From an uncultured Pantoea sp. (GTDB lineage: Bacteria; Pseudomonadota; Gammaproteobacteria; Enterobacterales; Enterobacteriaceae), in assembly GCA_913778495.1 (NCBI GenBank), contig CAJYVD010000013.1, positions 186,001 to 250,000 on the forward strand: a stretch of 64,000 bases of DNA, in the 5' to 3' direction. Shown here piece by piece: positions 1-8,539 of the stretch. How positions within the stretch are numbered: position 1 is the stretch's first letter; each line of letters starts with the position of its first letter. The notes under the pieces are model-generated. The model was not told the DNA's origin. It did not search any database and worked only from the letters and a program-made list of their open reading frames with translations. The translations under genes and the position numbers were made by a program.

Positions 1-196
1 TCTAAATACCTCTCTTAATAGGCCGTTCAAGTTAATACTTGATATGTCGGTTTAAAAAAACGAAATGAGTATATCAGTTAGTGTTGGGCGGAATTATCCT
101 GGATGAAGTTAATCCACGGAAATTAAGACTTTTACCCAAGTGTAAAGCTTGCTTATGGACCTGTCTTTAGCCCCCTGCGAATTAATAGCGATCTGG

Positions 197-1213
197 TTAT
201 TCTTCCGCCGATAGCATCAATCTCAAGCGACCACCCGCACCCCAAACGTGACACTGCCACGACTCCGTGTGCTGGTTTATCTGATTCAGATGCGTGCTGC
301 CCATTGTCCCCAAAGGCACGCCATTAGGCAGCGAGAGTTGTTGTTCACCGCTGTGCAACGTGGCGTTAAGACCGGCCGAAACCAGAATCAAGTTCTGCCG
401 TTCACGGTGGTAATACCCAACCAGAAGCGGAAACTGGCCGTTAAGATTCGCCTGACGTAACAGCAAGTTGACCTGACGTAACAGACCATTGAGTTCTGGC
501 AGCCGTTGATGTTGCCCCGAGAGCTGTTCCTGCAGTAGGCCATTGAACAGCGCGCGCAACAGCAGTGCGGCCAGAACACCATTGTCACCGGCACGCGTTA
601 CGTCAAGACAGTAAAACGCGAGGTCTTTGTCCGACAGCGCAGCAATATCCAGCACCAAACCAGGTTGTTCAGCCATCGTAAGCTGACGGTAATTGACCCG
701 GCAGTGCGCCACGGTTTGCTGTACGGGAGGCTGTAACTCCTTAAGCAATTTCGCCGCGGCAGACGGATCGCGCACCAGCGCGTCCCAGTCCTGAAACAGC
801 TGCTCGTCTTCTTCGACTTTGGAAGTGAACATGGAAGGATAAAGACATTCAAACACCGCTTCACGAAAGCGCTCAGGGTTTTTAAGCGGTTTAAGCAGCA
901 CATCCTGCACCCCCAGGCGGAGTACGTGCGCGATATCAGACATGTTTTGCGTGGCAGAAACGATCAGTATCGGCACGTCACTTCCGCTGCTGCGGACGCG
1001 CTCTACAAACGTGATGCCGTCCATACGCGGCATTTCGAGATCGCAAACGATCAGGTCCATCGCCTGCGCCGAAAATGCGCTTAATCCCTCAACCCCGTCA
1101 GATGCTTCAAAAGTAGTGGCACCCAAGCCAGTCAACATCGTGTTCAGTAACGAACGGAAAATGACCTCATCTTCGACAATGAGTATCTTTTTGCCGATCA
1201 GTGGATTTTCCAT
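197..1213 (-). CDS. rssB: RssB, response-regulator adaptor for sigma-S proteolysis
   Basis: 338 aa, the usual RssB length. The N-terminal receiver domain (about residues 8-125) has the acidic pair at Glu14/Asp15, the phospho-acceptor Asp58 in the motif CDLEMPRMDG, and Lys108 in LLKPL. The C-terminal half (about 150-338) is the degenerate PP2C-like effector domain. In the family RssB binds RpoS and delivers it to ClpXP; phosphorylation strengthens binding. It lies about 100 bp downstream of rssA on the same strand, the arrangement known from enterics, so co-transcription is likely. ATG start; the end of the window to the left (1-196) holds no gene and probably leads to galU. Confidence 0.97.
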   Translation of the reverse strand: MENPLIGKKILIVEDEVIFRSLLNTMLTGLGATTFEASDGVEGLSAFSAQAMDLIVCDLEMPRMDGITFVERVRSSGSDVPILIVSATQNMSDIAHVLRLGVQDVLLKPLKNPERFREAVFECLYPSMFTSKVEEDEQLFQDWDALVRDPSAAAKLLKELQPPVQQTVAHCRVNYRQLTMAEQPGLVLDIAALSDKDLAFYCLDVTRAGDNGVLAALLLRALFNGLLQEQLSGQHQRLPELNGLLRQVNLLLRQANLNGQFPLLVGYYHRERQNLILVSAGLNATLHSGEQQLSLPNGVPLGTMGSTHLNQINQHTESWQCHVWGAGGRLRLMLSAEE

Positions 1214-1315
1214 TCTTTCCCCCCGTGTGCCAAATATTTCAATAGTGGTTCATAAAACGCGGTTGCGCCTGTAAGAATTAACCTAAGTCGCAACGCGGTG
1301 GTACGAACAACCCGA

Positions 1316-2215
1316 TTATCTGCCACGGACCAGCGGTAATAATTCATCCATTTTTTTCTCGACGGCGGCCTTGCCTGCCGCAATGGCTTCTTCTGCACGG
1401 TGAAAATCCAGCGTAGATATTTGTGGGCAAAACGGTTGAATCAGCACATCAGGCGGATCTCCCGCCATGCGGTTGCGTTTCAATCTATTTTCCAGCACCT
1501 GAATCGAAGTCGACATGATCTCCATCGCACCCGGCGTAGGATGCGCGCGACGCGAGGTGGTTCCCAGCAAACGCTGGCGCAGTTTCTGACTCCAGCTGAT
1601 GTCTGCCGCCGCCTCTTCACTGCTTTGCGGCGTGACGGAAAGTAACTCCTGCTGCATGAGGTGCGCATCGTGCTGGAGATCCACGGCGATGACGATATCC
1701 GCGCCCAGTGCACGGGTCAGCGAGATAGGCACCGGATTGACCACTGCGCCATCCACCAGCCAGTAACCATTGTAGCCAACGGGCGGCAACAAACCGGGCA
1801 TACTGCACGAGGCGCGGACCGCTTGGTGCAAATCGCCTTCAGTGTGCCACAGTTCACGTCCGGTACTCAGATTGGTGGAGACCGCACCGAAAGGTTTGTC
1901 ACAGGCTTCAATGCGCTCGGCGGGAATCAACTGGCGAATATGACTGAAGACGCGATCGCCGCGCAGCAGGCCACCCCGCTGCCACGATAGATCCATCAGG
2001 CGAATCACATCCCAATAGCGAAACGCCGTTACCCACTTCTCCATGACGCCCAAGCGCCCGTTAACGTAGGCAGCCCCGACCAGCGCGCCAACCGAACAAC
2101 CGGCAACCACGTCGATATGAATGTCTGCGCGCTCCAGAGCACGGATAACGCCAATATGGGCCCATCCTTTTGCTGCGCCCGAGCCCAGTGCCAGCCCTAT
2201 TTTCACTTTTCTCAT
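1316..2215 (-). CDS. rssA: RssA, patatin-like phospholipase family protein
   Basis: 299 aa. I chose the ATG at 2215 because the protein then starts MRKVKIGLALGSG, as RssA does, and a GAGG-type ribosome site precedes it; a longer frame to 2278 adds 21 unlike residues. Patatin hallmarks are visible: glycine-rich oxyanion loop GSGAAKG (11-17), nucleophile Ser41 in GCSVG, and catalytic Asp155 in LVDGAVVNP. The family are Ser-Asp dyad lipid acyl hydrolases; the substrate of RssA is not known to me. It precedes rssB in the same orientation but is not required for RpoS turnover in E. coli. Divergent from ychJ, 96 bp away. Confidence 0.95.
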   Translation of the reverse strand: MRKVKIGLALGSGAAKGWAHIGVIRALERADIHIDVVAGCSVGALVGAAYVNGRLGVMEKWVTAFRYWDVIRLMDLSWQRGGLLRGDRVFSHIRQLIPAERIEACDKPFGAVSTNLSTGRELWHTEGDLHQAVRASCSMPGLLPPVGYNGYWLVDGAVVNPVPISLTRALGADIVIAVDLQHDAHLMQQELLSVTPQSSEEAAADISWSQKLRQRLLGTTSRRAHPTPGAMEIMSTSIQVLENRLKRNRMAGDPPDVLIQPFCPQISTLDFHRAEEAIAAGKAAVEKKMDELLPLVRGR

Positions 2216-2311
2216 CGCACCTCGTGATGACTCTGGTACATGGCATCCCGCCAAACAGTCAGATACCATAGCGCACACTTTAAATAACGTTAATCACTCT
2301 CAGGAGATGAA

Positions 2312-2767
2312 GTGTCTGAAAAGTGCCCCTGCTGCAGCGGGAAGCAGTATAGCGTATGTTGTCAGCCGTTTTTGCTTGGCCGTGAAATTCCGTTAACGGC
2401 TGAACAATTGATGCGCTCACGTTATACCGCCTATGTTGAAGAAAACGCGTCATATTTGAATGCCACCTGGCACGTCAGCAAACGTGTGGCCGATCTTGAG
2501 ACGCGTTTATCTGAAAGTTTCACCGCCACCGAGTGGCTCGGTTTGAATGTAACCTGTTGTAATGACGGCAGCCACGAGAACGAAGCCTTTGTGACCTTTT
2601 TTGCTCGCTACCGTGAAAACAGTCGCACTGAAGCGCTGTATGAGCGTTCCCGCTTTCTTCGTGAGGATCATCACTGGTACTATGTCGACGGAATAACGCC
2701 CACGCTCGGGCGCAACGATCGCTGTCCTTGTGGCTCCGATAAAAAATACAAAAAATGTTGTGGTTAA
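2312..2767 (+). CDS. ychJ: YchJ, SEC-C zinc-binding motif protein
   Basis: 151 aa with a GTG start at 2312 preceded by AGGAGA at 2302-2307. Both ends carry a cysteine cluster of the SEC-C type: CPCCSGKQYSVCC at residues 5-17 and RCPCGSDKKYKKCC at the very C-terminus, the same zinc-binding motif as the SecA tail. The middle is the UPF0225/NTF2-like YchJ domain. The biochemical role is unknown. It is transcribed away from rssA and is followed after 57 bp by purU in the same direction, so the two may share a transcript. Confidence 0.93.
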   Translation: MSEKCPCCSGKQYSVCCQPFLLGREIPLTAEQLMRSRYTAYVEENASYLNATWHVSKRVADLETRLSESFTATEWLGLNVTCCNDGSHENEAFVTFFARYRENSRTEALYERSRFLREDHHWYYVDGITPTLGRNDRCPCGSDKKYKKCCG

Positions 2768-2824
2768 CCGGGACAGTTCCGCAACAGCTTTACCATTCAT
2801 CGCTTTGACAGGACTCTTATCGAG

Positions 2825-3673
2825 ATGCAAGCGCAAACCATGCAACGAAAAGTTTTACGGACTATTTGCCCCGATGCGAAGGGTCTGATCGCTAAAATCA
2901 CCAACATTTGCTACAAGCACGAGCTGAATATCGTGCAGAACAACGAGTTTGTCGATCATCGCACTGGTCGCTTTTTCATGCGTACAGAGCTCGAAGGCAT
3001 TTTCAATGACAACACGTTGTTAGCCGATCTCGACAGCGCACTTCCCAGCGGCTCCGTGCGCGAGCTGCACAGTGCCGGTCGCCGCCGCGTCGTGATCCTC
3101 GTGACCAAAGAAGCGCATTGTCTGGGCGACCTTCTGATGAAAAGCGCCTTTGGTGGCCTGGATATGGAAATCGCCGCGGTTATTGGTAATCACGACACGC
3201 TGCGCTCGCTGGTTGAACGTTTTGACATTCCGTTCGTTCTGGTCAGTCATGAAGGCTTGACTCGAGAAGAACACGATAACCGCATGGCGGATGAAATTGA
3301 TCGCTATCAGCCGGATTACGTGGTGCTGGCGAAATACATGCGCGTTCTCACGCCTGCCTTTGTGCAGCGCTACCCGAACCAGATTATCAATATTCACCAC
3401 TCTTTCTTGCCCGCCTTTATTGGCGCACGGCCTTACCATCAGGCGTATGAGCGCGGGGTGAAAATTATCGGTGCCACTGCGCATTACGTGAATGATAATT
3501 TGGACGAAGGTCCCATCATTATGCAGGACGTGATTAACGTCGATCACAGCTATACCGCAGAAGAGATGATGCGCGCCGGCCGTGATGTTGAAAAAAATGT
3601 ATTGAGCCGTGCGCTGTACAAAGTGCTGGGTCAACGCGTGTTTGTTTACGGTAATCGCACGATCATTCTTTGA
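2825..3673 (+). CDS. purU: Formyltetrahydrofolate deformylase PurU
   Basis: 282 aa, close to the 280 of E. coli PurU. Residues about 10-85 form an ACT domain (regulatory, senses methionine/glycine in the family) and about 95-282 a formyltransferase-fold catalytic domain with INIHHSFLPAF and LDEGPIIMQD, the conserved catalytic segments. It hydrolyses 10-formyl-THF to formate and THF, which supplies formate to PurT and balances the one-carbon pool. The ATG at 2825 has an AGGA about 11 bp upstream; an internal ATG at 2840 is possible but lacks a ribosome site. A very stable hairpin follows the gene. Confidence 0.97.
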   Translation: MQAQTMQRKVLRTICPDAKGLIAKITNICYKHELNIVQNNEFVDHRTGRFFMRTELEGIFNDNTLLADLDSALPSGSVRELHSAGRRRVVILVTKEAHCLGDLLMKSAFGGLDMEIAAVIGNHDTLRSLVERFDIPFVLVSHEGLTREEHDNRMADEIDRYQPDYVVLAKYMRVLTPAFVQRYPNQIINIHHSFLPAFIGARPYHQAYERGVKIIGATAHYVNDNLDEGPIIMQDVINVDHSYTAEEMMRAGRDVEKNVLSRALYKVLGQRVFVYGNRTIIL

Positions 3674-3679
3674 CCTGTT

Positions 3680-3712
3680 GCGGCGCTGAAGTGAACAACT
3701 CTTCAGCGCCGC
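3680..3712 (+). terminator. 12-bp hairpin downstream of purU
   Basis: Perfect 12-bp stem (3680-3691 paired with 3701-3712, GCGGCGCTGAAG arm) with a 9-nt loop, 7 bp after the purU stop. There is no U-tract after it, so it may stop transcription poorly or instead protect the mRNA 3' end ahead of the tRNA promoter. Confidence 0.5.
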
Positions 3713-3755
3713 GGGCAAAAAGTGGGCAAACAGACCTTTTTCCTGTTTTCAGTGC

Positions 3756-3783
3756 TTTACAGCCAGAGCGCATTTGATATGAT
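3756..3783 (+). promoter_or_regulatory. tyrT-type stable-RNA promoter
   Basis: -35 TTTACA at 3756-3761, 16-bp spacer, -10 TATGAT at 3778-3783, then a GC-rich discriminator GCGCCCC at 3784-3790. This matches the layout of the E. coli tyrT promoter as I remember it; the GC discriminator is the signature of stringent (ppGpp/DksA) control. The start of transcription would be near 3790, about 29 bases before the first tRNA. Confidence 0.85.
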
Positions 3784-3818
3784 GCGCCCCGCTTTCAGGC
3801 ATATTCATTCAGGCCAGA

Positions 3819-3903
<85 letters not shown>

Positions 3904-3948
3904 TCTGAATGAGCCCCACGCCTGAATCTTAACGAGCTTTATATCCCT

Positions 3949-4033
<85 letters not shown>

Positions 4034-4443
4034 TCACATATTCTCCAGGTTTATTCCGCTGCACACTGCCACTTTTTTCATCCATGAGAAGGATGAGAAG
4101 CTTCGATGCGAAGGTTCGAGTCGAACGCAGTGAGACAACGCGCGCCCGCGCGGCCCGCAGGGTGAGACGCGCAGCGTCGAATCATCCTTCTCCCGCCACC
4201 ATTTCATCTTCTCCATACTTATCACCCAGCACACTGCCACTTTTTTCATCCATGAGAAGGATGAGAAGCTTCGATGCGAAGGTTCGAGTCGAACGCAGTG
4301 AGACAACGCGCGCCAGCGCGGCCCGCAGGGTGAGACGCGCAGCGTCGAATCATCCTTCTCCCGCCACCATCACATATTCTCCAGGTTCATTCCGACGTAC
4401 ACTGCCACATTTTCTCTATGAGAAGGATGAGAAGCTTCGATGC
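4034..4443 (+). repeat. Tandem 168-bp tRNA-derived repeats of the tyrT operon
   Basis: Two full 168-bp units (4034-4201 and 4202-4369) and a partial third (4370-4443). Positions 4061-4201 and 4229-4369 differ at a single base (4147 versus 4315). Each full unit ends with a copy of the tRNA-Tyr 3' end, TCCTTCTCCCGCCACCA, so the units look like duplications of the tRNA tail. In each unit the T-arm motif CGAAGGTTCGA is split from its partner by a roughly 60-nt GC-rich insert. E. coli tyrT carries comparable 178-bp repeats that yield the small rtT RNA; an equivalent RNA is likely here but is inference. Confidence 0.9.
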
Positions 4444-4446
4444 TGA
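4084..4446 (+). CDS. Possible arginine-rich, protamine-like repeat protein in tyrT repeats
   Basis: 120-codon open frame inside the tyrT repeats. Because the repeat unit is 168 bp (56 codons), the frame survives from one unit to the next and the protein repeats with period 56: MRRMRSFDAKVRVERSETTR at residues 1-20 returns at 57. It is rich in Arg and Ala (RARAARRVRRAA). The third, partial unit is read in a shifted frame and ends at 4446. E. coli tyrT encodes a short basic protein, Tpr, in its repeats, which makes translation conceivable, but there is no clear ribosome site before the ATG at 4084, and a frame this open can arise from repeat periodicity alone. Treat as a candidate only. Confidence 0.25.
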   Translation: MRRMRSFDAKVRVERSETTRARAARRVRRAASNHPSPATISSSPYLSPSTLPLFSSMRRMRSFDAKVRVERSETTRASAARRVRRAASNHPSPATITYSPGSFRRTLPHFLYEKDEKLRC

Positions 4447-4592
4447 TCGCCTATTTTCCTGGAGATCATTGATCTGCCTGCCCGCATGGCGGCGCGCGAT
4501 GGGTAACAGGACGGGGTCAGACTCGCACCCATGACATTTCTTAAAAAAGTCGTTACCATCGCGCCATCTTTTACGCACTGAATGGCAATGAA

Positions 4593-5405
4593 ATGAAATT
4601 CGTCTCATTTAACATCAATGGTTTACGTGCACGACCTCATCAGCTTGAAGCGTTAATTGCCCAACATCAGCCTGACGTTATCGGCCTACAGGAAACCAAA
4701 GTTCACGATGACATGTTCCCGCTCGAGGATGTCAGTAAACTCGGCTACAACGTGTTTTATCACGGACAGAAGGGTCACTATGGTGTCGCGCTGCTGACTA
4801 AAGCGACGCCTGTTGCCGTGCGCCGCGGCTTTCCGGGGGACAGCGAGGATGCTCAGCGTCGCCTGATCATTGCCGAGATCCCGAGTCCTATCGGCGATAT
4901 CACCGTTATCAACGGCTATTTCCCGCAGGGTGAAAGCCGCGACCATCCGCTCAAGTTTCCGGCCAAAGAGAAATTCTACCGCGATCTGCAAGATTACCTT
5001 GAACAGACGCTGAGCGCGGATAAGCCAGTGTTGATCATGGGCGATATGAATATCAGTAGCACCGATCTCGACATCGGTATCGGCGAAGAGAATCGTAAAC
5101 GCTGGTTGCGCACCGGAAAATGTTCGTTCCTGCCTGAAGAGCGGGAATGGATGGACCGGTTGATGAGCTGGGGGCTGGTCGACACCTGGCGTGAAAAACA
5201 TCCCGAGACGGCGGACCAGTTCTCGTGGTTTGATTACCGTTCCAAAGGCTTTGATGACAATCGCGGGCTGCGCATTGATTTACTGCTGGCCAGCCAGCCC
5301 TTAGCCTCACGCTGTATCGCCAGCGGCATTGATTACGCGATTCGGGGTATGGAAAAGCCCTCTGACCACGCGCCAGTGTGGTCCAGCTTCCAGTTGGAAG
5401 CATAA
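4593..5405 (+). CDS. xthA: Exodeoxyribonuclease III (AP endonuclease) XthA
   Basis: 270 aa. All catalytic residues of the EEP-fold nuclease fall at the E. coli numbers: Asn7, Glu34 (LQETKV), Tyr109, Asp151 and Asn153 (GDMN), Asp229, and Asp258-His259 (SDHAP) near the C-terminus. The enzyme is the main Mg-dependent AP endonuclease in base-excision repair and a 3'-5' exonuclease/3'-phosphatase. Monocistronic here, between the tyrT repeats and the convergent ynjH; in E. coli it is usually linked to ydjX-type genes that are absent here. Confidence 0.98.
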   Translation: MKFVSFNINGLRARPHQLEALIAQHQPDVIGLQETKVHDDMFPLEDVSKLGYNVFYHGQKGHYGVALLTKATPVAVRRGFPGDSEDAQRRLIIAEIPSPIGDITVINGYFPQGESRDHPLKFPAKEKFYRDLQDYLEQTLSADKPVLIMGDMNISSTDLDIGIGEENRKRWLRTGKCSFLPEEREWMDRLMSWGLVDTWREKHPETADQFSWFDYRSKGFDDNRGLRIDLLLASQPLASRCIASGIDYAIRGMEKPSDHAPVWSSFQLEA

Positions 5406-5437
5406 GCGCGCGTGGCGCCTGTGCGCGCCACGCTAAC

Positions 5438-5734
5438 TTACTTGATGATTTTCCAGATGAGCGGATTGGTGCCCAGCACGCGATCGTCGCGCGCGCACTG
5501 CAGCAACACGCCTTCTGCCTTGACGACAGCCCCTTCGGAGTAGCTGCGATTTTCATAGGTACAGCATTGCAGGCAGTTACTCTGCTGCGTATTTTGGCCT
5601 TGTGTCCATGCCTCTGCTGGCATGTCGACTACCACATCGGTGTTGCCCATTCGGCTGCTTTCCACGGGACGGTTGGCTAGCGCGGTAGCGCTTACCATCA
5701 GCGCTCCACTCAGCAGTAACATTGAAAAACGCAT
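5438..5734 (-). CDS. ynjH: YnjH, DUF1496 periplasmic protein
   Basis: 98 aa with a cleavable signal peptide (hydrophobic [20 protein letters not shown], cleavage after about residue 20) and the DUF1496 core with a cysteine cluster CLQCC and later QCARD. Function unknown; the paired cysteines suggest disulphides in the periplasm. Its ATG overlaps the topB stop codon by one base (TAATG) and a strong AAGGAGA lies within the end of topB, so it is translationally coupled to topB. Confidence 0.88.
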   Translation of the reverse strand: MRFSMLLLSGALMVSATALANRPVESSRMGNTDVVVDMPAEAWTQGQNTQQSNCLQCCTYENRSYSEGAVVKAEGVLLQCARDDRVLGTNPLIWKIIK

Positions 5735-7650
5735 TATTCTGTCTCCTTGCTTTTACGGCGCTGCGGTTTGGTTTTGCGCTTTGGTCGTGGCGACGCTAAT
5801 CCCCGGAATGATTGAAGCGACGTTTGCTGACGGGCTTCGCCAATCAGGCTGCTTAAGGTATGCACCAGCGGCTGCATAAATTCCTCATAGCGGCAGGCTT
5901 TTTCGCTGATTCGGGTCAGCGTTGACTCCCAGTGTGCCGTCATATCTGGCCTTGCAGCCATTTCCGGCAGAGCATGAATCAGCGCCCTGCCCGCGTCTGT
6001 CGCGTGGATATAGCGGCCTTTTTTCACCAGGAACGTGCGGCGGAACAGCAGTTCGATAATGCCCGCACGCGTGGCCTCGGTGCCTAAACCATCGGTCGCG
6101 CGCAGCACTTTCTTTAATTCTTTATCCTGGACAAAGCGCGCAATGCCCGTCATGGCAGAAAGGAGCGTGGCGTCAGTGAACGGTCGCGGCGGCTGCGTTT
6201 GCTTCGCCAACACTTCGCCCCGCTCACACAGTAGCGTATCCCCTTTGCTGACAACCGGCAGCGGCATACCGTCGTTTTCTTCATTCCGCTCTTTGCTGCC
6301 CAACAGCGCACGCCAACCCGCCTCCGCCAGGAACCGCGCTTTGGCAACAAAGGTGCCGCCAGCGATGTCGAGATCGATGACGCATTTGCGAAATACCGCA
6401 TCCGGACAGAACTGCATCAAATATTGACGGGCGATCAAGCCGTAAATATTGGCTTCGTTTTCCGTGAGTGACACGTTGCTGGCACGCGCCGTGGGAATGA
6501 TGGCGTGGTGGGCATCGACTTTTTTATCATCCCAGCAGCGATTCTTGCGGTTGGGGTCGAAATCGGCCGGCGGCGTCATGGCAGGCTGATGCGCCTGGAT
6601 GGCCTTGAGTACCGCGTGCCGTCCAGCAAAATGTTCGTCTGGCAGATAGCGGCTATCTGAACGGGGATAGGTAATCAGCTTATGGGTTTCGTACAGCCGC
6701 TGACAGCAATCCAGCACCGTTTGTGCGCTTAAGCCAAAGCGTTTTGCCGCCTCAATTTGCAGACTGGAGAGGGAAAACGGCAGCGGCGCGGTATCAGATT
6801 CACGCTTGTCATTGTAACCGGTGACCTGTGCCGGTTGGCCCTCAATGCGCGCCAGTACGTGCTCGGCCAACTGGCGGTGCAGTAAGCGCCCTTCGTCATC
6901 TTGCCAGGGCTCGCAGGCGTCACTGGGTACCCAGCTGGCAACGAATCGCTCACCCGCCGGCGTCACAATATGGGCTTTTACCTCGAAGTAATCTTTTGGA
7001 ATAAAGTTTTCGATCTCTTCGTCGCGGCGCACCACCAGCCCCAGCACCGGCGTCTGCACCCGTCCCACGGAGAGCACACCGTCGTAGCCTGCGTTGCGTC
7101 CCAGCAGCGTCCAGGCGCGCGTCATGTTAATCCCGTAAAGCCAATCGGCGCGCGCGCGCGCCAGGGCGGACACGCACAGTGGAATAAATTCGCGGTTGTC
7201 ACGCAGACGGCTGACCGCGCGCGCGACCGCCGAAGGATTGAGATCGTTGATCAGACAGCGTTGCGCACGCTGGCGCTTTTCCGGCGCAAGCTGCAGGTAA
7301 TCCAGCACTTCATCCACTAATAGCTGCCCTTCGCGATCCGGGTCCCCTGCATGCACCACCACGCTGGCCTGCTTGAGGAGGCCGTCAATGACTTTCAGCT
7401 GTTTTGCCACCGAGGGACGCGGCTGTAAGCGCCACTTTTCAGGAATAATGGGCAGGTCGGCAAGATTCCAGCGCGCATAGCGGCTGTCGTAGCTGTCCGG
7501 CTGTGCCTGCTCAAGAAGGTGCCCCACGCACCAGGTCACAATGTCCTCGTTGCCACAGGCAATATAGCCGTCGCCTCGGCGGTGCGGTTTGGGCAGGACG
7601 TCAGCAATGGCGCGCGCCAGGCTGGGCTTTTCGGCAATAAACAAACGCAT
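5734..7650 (-). CDS. topB: DNA topoisomerase III
   Basis: 638 aa type IA topoisomerase. Toprim domain at residues 1-150 with the metal-binding DPDREGQ (Asp103, Asp105, Glu107), and active-site Tyr328 in [13 protein letters not shown]. The C-terminus is a short lysine/arginine-rich tail ([13 protein letters not shown]). The enzyme decatenates replicating DNA and works with RecQ. In E. coli topB is followed upstream by selD; here the next gene is ydjA and selD is not present. It ends in a one-base overlap with ynjH, with which it forms an operon. Confidence 0.98.
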   Translation of the reverse strand: MRLFIAEKPSLARAIADVLPKPHRRGDGYIACGNEDIVTWCVGHLLEQAQPDSYDSRYARWNLADLPIIPEKWRLQPRPSVAKQLKVIDGLLKQASVVVHAGDPDREGQLLVDEVLDYLQLAPEKRQRAQRCLINDLNPSAVARAVSRLRDNREFIPLCVSALARARADWLYGINMTRAWTLLGRNAGYDGVLSVGRVQTPVLGLVVRRDEEIENFIPKDYFEVKAHIVTPAGERFVASWVPSDACEPWQDDEGRLLHRQLAEHVLARIEGQPAQVTGYNDKRESDTAPLPFSLSSLQIEAAKRFGLSAQTVLDCCQRLYETHKLITYPRSDSRYLPDEHFAGRHAVLKAIQAHQPAMTPPADFDPNRKNRCWDDKKVDAHHAIIPTARASNVSLTENEANIYGLIARQYLMQFCPDAVFRKCVIDLDIAGGTFVAKARFLAEAGWRALLGSKERNEENDGMPLPVVSKGDTLLCERGEVLAKQTQPPRPFTDATLLSAMTGIARFVQDKELKKVLRATDGLGTEATRAGIIELLFRRTFLVKKGRYIHATDAGRALIHALPEMAARPDMTAHWESTLTRISEKACRYEEFMQPLVHTLSSLIGEARQQTSLQSFRGLASPRPKRKTKPQRRKSKETE

Positions 7651-7817
7651 GTTGGCGGGCGTTCCTAAACGTCAAGTCACAAGGATAAGCGTGGAGCAAA
7701 CGCTCCCGGACGCTATGGTAGCCTGGCATCAGGCAGGAGGTAAGCGTTACTACCGCCAGGCGGGATCGTTCGCACAAGCGCTGTGCAACTGTCGCATCAG
7801 CGCTGAGGAAGATGGGG

Positions 7818-8369
7818 TCAGAAATAACGAACAAACGGCGCAGTATCCGGCGCCACGACGGTGGTGTTGGCTTTCAGCTGCGGCGTACCGAGGTAAAGAA
7901 AGCCCACGATAGCGTCCTGCTCACGGCAACCGAAGGCAGTGCGCACGCGCGCGTTGTCGGTCCAGGGGCCGCTGCGCCAGATCCCGTTAAAGCCCTGCGC
8001 CGCCGCCGCCATTTGCATGGCCATCACCGCACAGCCTGCGGAGAGCAGCTGCTCCCAGCGCGGCACCTTGTGATGCTCTTCACAATGGGCCACCACGGTG
8101 ATGATCATCGGCGCACGGAAAGGGGCAGCCGCCGCTTTCTCAATGGCTTTGCTGTCCTGCTGATTGTCGCGTGCCGCCTCTTCCAGCAGGCGAGAAAAGC
8201 GCTCGCGCCCTTCCTTCTCAACAATAATAAATCGCCACGGCTGCAACGTCCCGTGGTCAGGTGCGCGCATACCGGCGCGCAGGATGTTTTCCAGCGCTTC
8301 TCCCGCCGGAGCGGGTTCAGCCAGGCGTGAAGCCGAGCGACGATTAACCAATAAATCCAGGGCATCCAT
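7818..8369 (-). CDS. ydjA: YdjA, small FMN-dependent nitroreductase-family oxidoreductase
   Basis: 183 aa, the typical length for this short nitroreductase. Family features: N-terminal [16 protein letters not shown] with the paired arginines that hold the FMN phosphate, [13 protein letters not shown] (about 33-45) and NGIWRSG near 130. YdjA binds FMN and uses NAD(P)H; its natural substrate is unknown. The enzyme is expected in the cytoplasm as a dimer. It is divergent from sppA with 170 bp between starts, and 167 bp separate it from topB with no sign of the selD gene that sits there in E. coli. Confidence 0.94.
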   Translation of the reverse strand: MDALDLLVNRRSASRLAEPAPAGEALENILRAGMRAPDHGTLQPWRFIIVEKEGRERFSRLLEEAARDNQQDSKAIEKAAAAPFRAPMIITVVAHCEEHHKVPRWEQLLSAGCAVMAMQMAAAAQGFNGIWRSGPWTDNARVRTAFGCREQDAIVGFLYLGTPQLKANTTVVAPDTAPFVRYF

Positions 8370-8539
8370 CGTATTTCTCCCTTGATGAACAATGTGTGGG
8401 CTAATCCTGGCACAGGGCGATCTTTTGTAACAGTCTGGCGCGATTTCCTGCTGACATTTCGCACGGCGCTCATTAGGATGAAGCCGACATCAGGACATGC
8501 CGCACGGCGACGGTCTTGCTATACGAAAATGGAGAGTGT

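Noticed and set aside
2213..2278. N-terminal extension of RssA
   Set aside because: The 21 added residues are unlike the family and the ATG at 2215 has its own ribosome site.
4034..4306. Minus-strand 90-codon repeat frame (MSHCVRLEPSHRSFSSFSWM...) across the tyrT repeats
   Set aside because: It runs antisense to a tRNA transcript, has no ribosome site, and its periodicity follows from the 168-bp repeat; it looks like the ghost ORFs often annotated beside tyrT loci.
4034..4443. CRISPR-like array
   Set aside because: Units are 168 bp, nearly identical throughout, with no unique spacers; they are tRNA-derived duplications.
7700..7820. Remnant of selD
   Set aside because: No frame on either strand resembles selenophosphate synthetase; the gap is too short for more than a scar.
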